DNA of 64,000 nt from Strigamia acuminata. Its lineage: Eukaryota; Arthropoda; Chilopoda; Geophilomorpha; Linotaeniidae. The stretch is from the NCBI GenBank assembly GCA_949358305.1, contig OX442323.1:62001-126000 (forward strand). The letters run 5' to 3'. The notes under the pieces were generated by a model. The model did no database searches, was not told the origin of the DNA, and worked only from the letters and a program-made list of their open reading frames with translations. Below are positions 53,701 through 60,646 of the stretch, in pieces. Within the stretch, counting starts at the first letter, position 1; each line of letters begins with the position of its first letter. The position numbers and the translations under genes are program-made.

Positions 53701-54069
53701 TTTAAACCTTAGTAGAAAGCTCCAATGTAAGTTTTAGAAACATCTAACTAATGATTTGGGAGAATAGACTTTTGATCTCATCACAGTTGACTTAGCACAA
53801 ACACCACAAGTCCAATGTCTCTGAATGTTCAGAAATAGTGTTTAAACCTTAGTAGAAGGCTCCAATGTAAGTTTTAGAAACATCTAACTAATGATTTGGG
53901 AGAATAGACTTTTGATCTCATCACAGTTGACTTAGCACAAACACCACAAGATTAATGTCTCTGAATGTTCAGAAATAGTGTTTAAACCTTAGTAGAAGGC
54001 TCCAATGTAAGTTTTAGAAACATCTAACTAATGATTTGGGAGAATAGACTTTTGATCTCATCACAGTTG
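50717..54069. repeat. Satellite array, segment 3 (140-bp monomer)
   Basis: 3.35 kb of the same satellite, about 24 monomers including four 147-bp variants. It starts in the middle of the monomer split by element 2 and ends at CACAGTTG, where element 3 is inserted. Private variants CTCCGATG (51033), CTAGCTAATG (51343) and CTCTAATG (52439) also occur at 33545, 33855 and 35511, so this segment is related to the 33-36 kb part of segment 2. Confidence 0.98.
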
Positions 54070-55427
54070 TGTTTCTGGCAAGGTCGCAGGCGACAACCAG
54101 GCCAGAAGGAGGGGCGGCAATACTTGACTGCTGCTTGGCTAAAATTGATACACAGAAGTTGGCCAAAGACTTGAAGAAATGCAAACACTGGACTTGAACT
54201 TGCTGCTTCACATGATGATCTGCCACTGGTGAGTTCAAGGAGGAGGAAGGAGGATTTTTCTACTCACTGCACATTGCTTTCTGGTTGTATAGAGAAATGA
54301 GACTTGGAGAGAAATAAAAAGCAACCATTTTATTCTCTAAATTCTTAACAAGACTACTACAATTGAATCACGAGGATTTTACAAAGAAGTCACACTTTAA
54401 CAATAATAAGAAACAACAAGTGTAACTATCTCCACATTGTATAAGGACACTTGCACTTAAAGTTACAGAGGTCTCTAAGTGCTTGTAAAGAGAAATAAGT
54501 ACTGCTGGCACAACAAAACTACCGTAGAAGTTAATAGTTGAAAACACATAAGCCTAACAGCAAGTATTTGACATTAAATGCAAAAGTATACATTAACAAC
54601 AGTCTCTAAACACAATGCTCATTGAGAACTAAATTATTCACTCTAAAACACACTGAACAACTCATAAAATAGAGAAAAGAATAAGTAAAGACATTTTAGA
54701 CCAATGAGCTGGCAACTTTACAGTAAGTGCAGAAGTTAAGTTATAAATCAACACAGATAAATCTTAAACTTAACACTTTTACATTGCATAATAATTAAGT
54801 GATTAATTATTAATCAGAACCCACAAAAACTCTTTGGGATTAAACATTTTCTCCTCTCTTTACAGATACAAGTAGACCACTCCCACAGTAATGGCCGACA
54901 ATGTAAACAGAGATCACTTGCAGGAAGATAGAAAGGCTTGAAATTAGCTCACTAGACAGGCTACACACAATCTAAGTTAACAAAACGCTTAATTGGTTAG
55001 TAATATACAGAAAACAAACAGAAATTGATTGAAACAGCTTAAAACTGATAATAACATACATTTCTCATTCTAGTACCCTTTTGCTGTCTGAGAGCATCAT
55101 TACACCTTGTCACTACATTGACAATAGTGGACTGGAAACAGGAAAACACTTGGAAACATCAAAACATGCATAACACAGGTAAACAAGATAGAAAATAAAT
55201 TCTAAGTGGATAAATAACTAATGTAAAAACTCTTTTCTTCCCAGATTTATCCGGTCAGATCAACCAGTACTGAGAAATTCACTCAAACTAACTCAAAGAA
55301 GACTTATATTCAAATAAGTGTCTAATTAAATTCCCAATCTAAGATAAATATTAAAAACCCTTTTTAATAATTCCAGATGACTAATTTTTAAGACGTTTAG
55401 CAGCTTTCCTTTATGTTGCTAGCAACA
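54070..55427 (-). repeat. Element 3 3' LTR (1,358 bp)
   Basis: Same length as 59289-60646 (offset 5,219), with no difference seen on reading both. The sense strand starts with the perfect 14-bp palindrome TGTTGCTAGCAACA and ends CCAGAAACA. The AATAAA signal is at 54329-54334. Confidence 0.96.
54329..54334 (-). promoter_or_regulatory. Polyadenylation signal AATAAA in element 3 3' LTR
   Basis: The sense strand reads TTAGAGAATAAAATGG. The 5' LTR copy is at 59548-59553. Its use as the 3'-end signal of the gag-TK transcript is inferred. Confidence 0.5.
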
Positions 55428-55452
55428 TAGATTGCCGGCGAAAAGAAAGTGC
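55428..55452 (-). promoter_or_regulatory. Element 3 pre-3' LTR motif
   Basis: CTTTCTTTTCGCCGGCAATC on the sense strand, ending two bases before the 3' LTR. As in elements 1 and 2, a pyrimidine run plus GCCGG replaces the expected polypurine tract. Confidence 0.55.
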
Positions 55453-55462
55453 GAACAACCCA

Positions 55463-58400
55463 TCATTTAGTTCGATTACTTCTGGTCTTTGATGATAATA
55501 TTTGGGAGACCTCTTTCACCTTTTTGTATTTCACTCTGGATGGCAAGATTCTTTGACGGATCAAATATGGTATCCACGGAGGTATTCTTCGGTTGACAAT
55601 CATACAACTAAGTCGAATAATTCCGTTGATGATTTTCCTTTTTGTCTCTACTGACTCCATGGGCTTTGAGAAACATACTCGACAGGTTGGTTTGTATTTG
55701 TCGATCCCTCCTATCACCTTGACTCTGGTTTCGTGCGAAATTCGTCTTGAAAATTCAGCTTTATCTCCGCAAAAATAACATTTTGCTTGTAGTTTCACAA
55801 CAGACTCGGCTAGTGGAACTAACTTGGATATCTGATCAAATGGCTTCCTCTTGAAATCGACGTCTAATGCGGCGACTATTACCTTTTTCTTTTGCTCAGC
55901 CATTTCATTTGAAAAAGTAAAAATGTCGGGAAAAAACTGTCCTTCATCAATTCCGATTGTCTTCACTAATTTCGTTTTTTTCACAGCATTGGTTAGGCTA
56001 CTGGTCGCGATTGCTTCTCGTCGATGACCATCGTGGGTCACGACTTCGGATTTACTGTAACGTTCGTCATTGGAGTGCTTAATGAGCAAGGACGACGTCT
56101 TCTCTTCTTTTTCTAAGATCTTCAATAACTTGGTCGTTTTCCCGGCATACATTGGACCAAGGATAAGGTGAATTCCTCTTTGATTGTTCGATAAGACATT
56201 TTTCTTTTTCCAGAAATTGAAAATCAATTCTCCGGTCCATCTCAAGATTGCACACAATTTGGGTAAACTGGGCACTTGGTTTGCTTTCTTTCTCAGTGAC
56301 TCCGACTGATTTCGCCCTCGTAATTCCGGCTTCATGTCCGAGCTTGAAGTTCTGTTGGCCAATCCTCCATCCTTGAACGACTTTTTCGTTTTTTGGAGGG
56401 TGGTATCCAGTTCCTCTTTCTCCAGACCACTGGAGAGGCTCGCGGCAAAACAAGAAAGTGTGACGTCTGTCTGTTTATTCACACCGGGTTCGCCATTCAT
56501 GTCGGACGGTGATTTCGGAATTAACTGGACTATTTTGTTTTCGTCATTTTCAGGTTGATTTGAGATCACTTCTTCTTTGGACTCGACCGCCATGCAAGAA
56601 ATGTTGCACGCTGCCATGTTTTCTTCAAGCGGGTTGTTTGGTCTCAGTCGACCGTTTAGAATCCACCCAAAAATTGTCTGCATTAATCCCAACTCGTCGT
56701 TGATTTTTCGGCTTCCACCTTGACAAATCTTCCACCATGCGTTGCTTCCTAATAAGACGTCAATGTCTTCCGATTCTGACGGATGTATCTCAGCCATCTC
56801 AAGTCCGAGTGATTGGACCTGCTTTATGGCTTCTGCTCCAATTATCCCTTTGACTTTCGGGAGCGTGTCGGTTTCTAATGCAAGGATTGATGTCTTTTCC
56901 GTTCCGTGTCTTGATTGCAGTTCGAATCTAAAGACATCATGTGTCGTCGGAACTGGCTTTTTGTTGAGCAGACACTGTGTCATCGTGTGTAGTGTCTCGA
57001 TCTTTTGCATCCGGAATTTATTTACTAGTCTCTTCGTGACGTAGGAGCGATGGCTTCCTGGATCTAGTAATCCGCGGACGGGGTACATGTCTCCATTTTT
57101 CTTCACAAAAAGAGCAGTGAAGACCATCAGTTGAATCTCCACCGACTCGGTAAGCGATACATTAGTAGACACGTTTTCTTCTTTTGGTGTAATCGCTTTT
57201 TCTTTGTTGTTTTTGTTGCAGATCGATGTGTGATGTCTTCCACCACACAAGCGACAACAAAACTTCACGGTACATTCTTTGGCTGTGTGGTTATATCTCA
57301 AGCAGTTGAAACAAAGTCGTTTCTTCTTCACTATTTCGATCCTCGCTGGTACATCTAGATCGGCGTCACAATTTGCGTGTGCGTGATCACCATCACAATA
57401 AGCGCAGGCGGGTTTGCGGTTTGGATTTGACTTGGAATTCATACTCAATTTTCCATTCTCGGAAGTCACGAATGAGGACATGGTTCCAGTTGGTCTTTCT
57501 CTTGTTTCCTTTGAAGTTTTCTCAAATTTTTCTGACTTCTTCAGATGAGCGCGCTTAAGGAGAACGCTTTCTTCCGACAATTCAGCCAGTTGTATCTCGG
57601 TTGCTACGAAGTCCAGAAAAACGTTAACATCATCAACTTTTCCTTGATGCTTTCGGTAAAAACGTTGGGAGATCTCCGGTGGAAATTTTCTAAGTAGTTC
57701 TGGAATAAGGTACGTTCCAGTAGTGTCAACTGACACAGACAGTTGCGCCATGGTCCGGACAGCAGATGCCAATGACGTGAATAGAGCTTTGAGTGGCTCG
57801 ATTGGGTAGAGATCGAAAACGGGTTTCGACTCCCTAATCATCTTTGAAATCGCATTTCTCTGCGTGTTTTCAGATCCGAATAGACTCTCCAATGTATTTT
57901 TCGCTAATGGGTAGGCGTCATCAGTTATTGGGTACGACTTGATTGCGGATTCTGCAGCCCCAGTGCAGCATGATCTCAGATATATAAGCTTTTCCACGTT
58001 CGAAAGCTCCGTGTTCTGATCAACCGCTGATTCGAATAAATTCGCAAAGCCTCTATATTCAGTTGCATCGCCACTAAATTTGGCAATGTCGGTTTTCGGC
58101 AATCTCGTGTTTCTCCTAGATGAAGCGGACGTCTGGTTTAAACTGGAATTCTGTCCCGGATGGGAACCAAATTGCCCTGCCATTTTTCCAGACACTTTGG
58201 CTCTTTGTTTCAATAAATTAACTCTGGTTCTAATGTCTTCAATTCGTTGAAGCCCTGCTAAATAGTCCTCTCTTTTTGACTCGTCTTTAAGAGCTTTCAA
58301 TTCGTCGGCGAGATCACTCAATTGCTGGTCAACCGTTATTTGCATGGCTTCCAGCTCTCCTCCGTCTAGAATGTTGACTGAAGATCCCAGCAGATCCTCG

Positions 58401-58468
58401 GCTCCTTGAGCCTTTGCTTTCCAAATGACCTCCTTTTCCTCGAGATCAGCAGCGGATAATGTAGCCAT
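55463..58468 (-). CDS. Gag-protease-thymidine kinase fusion polyprotein (1001 aa)
   Basis: Predicted BEL/Pao Gag-protease joined in frame to a TK1-type thymidine kinase, which would phosphorylate thymidine to dTMP. Order from the ATG: possible coiled coil (about 38-92); DUF1759-like Gag (about 123-302, with KFSGDATEYRGF and EKLIYLRSCCTGAA); three CCHC zinc knuckles (C355-C367, C386-C399, C405-C417); retropepsin-like region (D469-P470-G471-S472; GWILNGRL ends at 608); an unrecognised linker (609-764); thymidine kinase (765-933); a basic tail (934-1001). The frame extends 5' to a GTG at 58477, but the first ATG is at 58466-58468, has A at -3 and G at +4, and is preceded by an in-frame TGA at 58493-58495, so that start is chosen. 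Reverse transcriptase and integrase are absent. There is no frameshift or internal stop. Fusion by capture of a processed TK mRNA is inferred. Confidence 0.93.
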   Translation of the reverse strand: MATLSAADLEEKEVIWKAKAQGAEDLLGSSVNILDGGELEAMQITVDQQLSDLADELKALKDESKREDYLAGLQRIEDIRTRVNLLKQRAKVSGKMAGQFGSHPGQNSSLNQTSASSRRNTRLPKTDIAKFSGDATEYRGFANLFESAVDQNTELSNVEKLIYLRSCCTGAAESAIKSYPITDDAYPLAKNTLESLFGSENTQRNAISKMIRESKPVFDLYPIEPLKALFTSLASAVRTMAQLSVSVDTTGTYLIPELLRKFPPEISQRFYRKHQGKVDDVNVFLDFVATEIQLAELSEESVLLKRAHLKKSEKFEKTSKETRERPTGTMSSFVTSENGKLSMNSKSNPNRKPACAYCDGDHAHANCDADLDVPARIEIVKKKRLCFNCLRYNHTAKECTVKFCCRLCGGRHHTSICNKNNKEKAITPKEENVSTNVSLTESVEIQLMVFTALFVKKNGDMYPVRGLLDPGSHRSYVTKRLVNKFRMQKIETLHTMTQCLLNKKPVPTTHDVFRFELQSRHGTEKTSILALETDTLPKVKGIIGAEAIKQVQSLGLEMAEIHPSESEDIDVLLGSNAWWKICQGGSRKINDELGLMQTIFGWILNGRLRPNNPLEENMAACNISCMAVESKEEVISNQPENDENKIVQLIPKSPSDMNGEPGVNKQTDVTLSCFAASLSSGLEKEELDTTLQKTKKSFKDGGLANRTSSSDMKPELRGRNQSESLRKKANQVPSLPKLCAILRWTGELIFNFWKKKNVLSNNQRGIHLILGPMYAGKTTKLLKILEKEEKTSSLLIKHSNDERYSKSEVVTHDGHRREAIATSSLTNAVKKTKLVKTIGIDEGQFFPDIFTFSNEMAEQKKKVIVAALDVDFKRKPFDQISKLVPLAESVVKLQAKCYFCGDKAEFSRRISHETRVKVIGGIDKYKPTCRVCFSKPMESVETKRKIINGIIRLSCMIVNRRIPPWIPYLIRQRILPSRVKYKKVKEVSQILSSKTRSNRTK
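55670..56176 (-). other. TK1-type thymidine kinase domain of the element 3 polyprotein
   Basis: Residues 765-933. The P-loop is GPMYAGKTT (771-779, Lys777). The catalytic segment is IGIDEGQFFPD with Glu842. VIVAALDVDFKRKPF and LVPLAESVVKL follow, then a zinc site of two CxxC pairs (C897/C900 and C929/C932) around a lasso containing VKVIGGIDKY. Spacing fits human TK1 numbering as I recall it: Lys to Glu 65 (human 66), Glu to first Cys 55 (55), between CxxC pairs 29 (29). The residue matching human Thr163 is Ser907, and Tyr925 matches Tyr181. The type II (TK1-like) fold is clear; it is not the herpesvirus/deoxynucleoside kinase type. All motifs expected for activity are present; activity itself is not shown. 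Origin from a host or a viral TK is unresolved. Confidence 0.93.
56645..57157 (-). other. Retropepsin-like (DUF1758-type) region of the polyprotein
   Basis: About residues 438-608. VRGLLDPGSHRSYV is at the position of the BEL/Pao aspartic protease active site, which normally reads D-S/T-G. Here the middle residue is proline (Pro470), which may abolish or alter activity. Downstream, IDVLLGSNAWWKI and LGLMQTIFGWILNGRL match the conserved end of BEL/Pao protease regions. In autonomous elements reverse transcriptase would begin soon after. Confidence 0.8.
57218..57406 (-). other. Three zinc knuckles (nucleocapsid-like)
   Basis: Residues 355-417 contain C-x2-C-x3-H-x4-C, the canonical C-x2-C-x4-H-x4-C (CFNCLRYNHTAKEC), and C-x2-C-x3/4-H-x4/3-C. 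Three closely spaced knuckles between Gag and protease are typical of BEL/Pao elements. They would bind the element RNA. Confidence 0.88.
57563..58102 (-). other. DUF1759-like Gag domain
   Basis: About residues 123-302. LPKTDIAKFSGDATEYRGF, LSNVEKLIYLRSC and YPLAKNTLESLFG follow the BEL/Pao Gag pattern. It should form the particle capsid. It appears intact, so this element may supply its own Gag and need only polymerase and integrase from a partner. Confidence 0.85.
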
Positions 58469-58983
58469 AATCCTCACCGAGAAATGAAGAATTCAAGGAT
58501 CAGTTCAGGATTCAAACTCAACTTAACTGACTAAATTGGTTAACAAGAATTTGTCTAATTCTTTTACACTCTAGGATTTACTGAACACACAAAAACAGGA
58601 TGGATATCCACAAGCTGTTAACAGGATTGAAACACACGGGATGTTAACAGGATTGGCAAATTAACCCCCAAAATTCAATAATTAAAGGTAATTGACAATT
58701 CTCTTATTTTCACAATTGAGTTTCTGACTAGATACTCGTTTTAAATTGGGATACCAACACTAAAGCTTGGTATTATTCACTAATTCACTGGATATTCTCT
58801 AAATTCCACAAACTGGAATCGAGAATTTATTCAAACTGTTAAGACTTAAACTTCTTCTCCCCCCAACTACACCAGTTTCTAATCAAAAACTCCTTTGAAA
58901 TGATTACAGCAGCAAATTCGGATATTATTCTATTTAAATAATAATTCTTAATAATTATTTCTTCAAATCTTCTTGTAGGATGT

Positions 58984-58997
58984 ACATTGCGTTGTGT
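58984..58997 (-). promoter_or_regulatory. Shared 14-nt leader motif in element 3
   Basis: The sense strand reads ACACAACGCAATGT, 291 bp after the 5' LTR. Its ATG opens a 10-codon frame (MYILQEDLKK) ending in TAA. The element 1 equivalent is 13 codons and also has L followed by L-K-K, a weak hint that the short upstream frame itself is conserved. Confidence 0.6.
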
Positions 58998-59262
58998 TTG
59001 GAATTGATTGTCGTGCAGGATCGCTCGTACTCTCGAAGCCTTGCTTGATCCAAGTTGAAAAACCTCTTGACCATCTTGACAATTTGAGAATCCAACTTGA
59101 AAAACCCACTTTTTTGCCTGTGAAAGGCGGACGAGAGCATACACTTCACTGTAGTGGCACAGCTTCAATGGCACTTTACACATAAAAGCTTTGCACAGCT
59201 TGAGAACAAAACCCACTGATGAATTTTGCAGCACACATGAAGGTCCACTGAGATAACTGGAA

Positions 59263-59287
59263 GAAATCCTGGGTTCACGGTACCAAA
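59263..59287 (-). promoter_or_regulatory. Element 3 putative primer binding site block
   Basis: The sense strand reads TTTGGTACCGTGAACCCAGG and starts one base after the 5' LTR. It is nearly the same as element 1 (TTTGGTGCCGTGATTCCAGG). TGG would pair with a tRNA CCA end; the tRNA was not identified. Confidence 0.75.
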
Positions 59288-59288
59288 T

Positions 59289-60646
59289 TGTTTCTGGCAA
59301 GGTCGCAGGCGACAACCAGGCCAGAAGGAGGGGCGGCAATACTTGACTGCTGCTTGGCTAAAATTGATACACAGAAGTTGGCCAAAGACTTGAAGAAATG
59401 CAAACACTGGACTTGAACTTGCTGCTTCACATGATGATCTGCCACTGGTGAGTTCAAGGAGGAGGAAGGAGGATTTTTCTACTCACTGCACATTGCTTTC
59501 TGGTTGTATAGAGAAATGAGACTTGGAGAGAAATAAAAAGCAACCATTTTATTCTCTAAATTCTTAACAAGACTACTACAATTGAATCACGAGGATTTTA
59601 CAAAGAAGTCACACTTTAACAATAATAAGAAACAACAAGTGTAACTATCTCCACATTGTATAAGGACACTTGCACTTAAAGTTACAGAGGTCTCTAAGTG
59701 CTTGTAAAGAGAAATAAGTACTGCTGGCACAACAAAACTACCGTAGAAGTTAATAGTTGAAAACACATAAGCCTAACAGCAAGTATTTGACATTAAATGC
59801 AAAAGTATACATTAACAACAGTCTCTAAACACAATGCTCATTGAGAACTAAATTATTCACTCTAAAACACACTGAACAACTCATAAAATAGAGAAAAGAA
59901 TAAGTAAAGACATTTTAGACCAATGAGCTGGCAACTTTACAGTAAGTGCAGAAGTTAAGTTATAAATCAACACAGATAAATCTTAAACTTAACACTTTTA
60001 CATTGCATAATAATTAAGTGATTAATTATTAATCAGAACCCACAAAAACTCTTTGGGATTAAACATTTTCTCCTCTCTTTACAGATACAAGTAGACCACT
60101 CCCACAGTAATGGCCGACAATGTAAACAGAGATCACTTGCAGGAAGATAGAAAGGCTTGAAATTAGCTCACTAGACAGGCTACACACAATCTAAGTTAAC
60201 AAAACGCTTAATTGGTTAGTAATATACAGAAAACAAACAGAAATTGATTGAAACAGCTTAAAACTGATAATAACATACATTTCTCATTCTAGTACCCTTT
60301 TGCTGTCTGAGAGCATCATTACACCTTGTCACTACATTGACAATAGTGGACTGGAAACAGGAAAACACTTGGAAACATCAAAACATGCATAACACAGGTA
60401 AACAAGATAGAAAATAAATTCTAAGTGGATAAATAACTAATGTAAAAACTCTTTTCTTCCCAGATTTATCCGGTCAGATCAACCAGTACTGAGAAATTCA
60501 CTCAAACTAACTCAAAGAAGACTTATATTCAAATAAGTGTCTAATTAAATTCCCAATCTAAGATAAATATTAAAAACCCTTTTTAATAATTCCAGATGAC
60601 TAATTTTTAAGACGTTTAGCAGCTTTCCTTTATGTTGCTAGCAACA
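59289..60646 (-). repeat. Element 3 5' LTR (1,358 bp)
   Basis: Drives the gag-TK unit and reads toward lower coordinates. It is bounded on the plus strand by TGTTTCTGGC and TTGCTAGCAACA, then GTTG and satellite. AATAAA lies at 59548-59553. Several AT-rich stretches exist, but no TATA box stands out. Confidence 0.96.

Larger units (their letters stand above)
58469..59288 (-). other. Element 3 5' leader
   Basis: 820 bp from the 5' LTR to the gag ATG. It holds the primer-binding block (59263-59287), the shared 14-nt motif (58984-58997) and several short upstream frames. A 166-codon frame (58839-59339) begins in the LTR and crosses the primer-binding site. It resembles no known protein and is not called. 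Confidence 0.8.
54070..60646 (-). mobile_element. Element 3: BEL/Pao-type LTR element with gag-protease-thymidine kinase, 6,577 bp
   Basis: Two apparently identical 1,358-bp LTRs (5' at 59289-60646, 3' at 54070-55427) flank 3,861 bp. The target duplication is GTTG (54066-54069 and 60647-60650), and excising the element restores CACAGTTGACTTAGC. The internal region holds one long reading frame (55463-58468, minus) encoding Gag, a protease-like region and a TK1-type thymidine kinase. There is no reverse transcriptase, RNase H, integrase or envelope, and no room for them, since the stop codon lies 35 bp from the 3' LTR. It must rely on another element's polymerase and integrase. The intact frame and matching LTRs indicate a recent insertion. 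Confidence 0.96.

Noticed and set aside
55670-56176. Kinase domain as an unrelated P-loop ATPase or a herpesvirus-type TK
   Set aside because: The P-loop, DEGQFF segment, paired CxxC zinc site and lasso together are specific to TK1-type enzymes.
55593-57558. Plus-strand frames of 60-100 codons opposite the gag-TK gene
   Set aside because: They are shadows of the 1001-codon gene on the minus strand and have no domain of their own.
58475-58477. GTG as the start of the gag-TK frame (1004 aa)
   Set aside because: This is an animal gene and the ATG nine bases downstream (58466-58468) has a good context; 1001 aa is preferred.
58839-59339. 166-codon minus-strand frame ahead of gag in element 3
   Set aside because: It starts within the 5' LTR and crosses the primer-binding site. 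No recognisable domain; treated as leader sequence.
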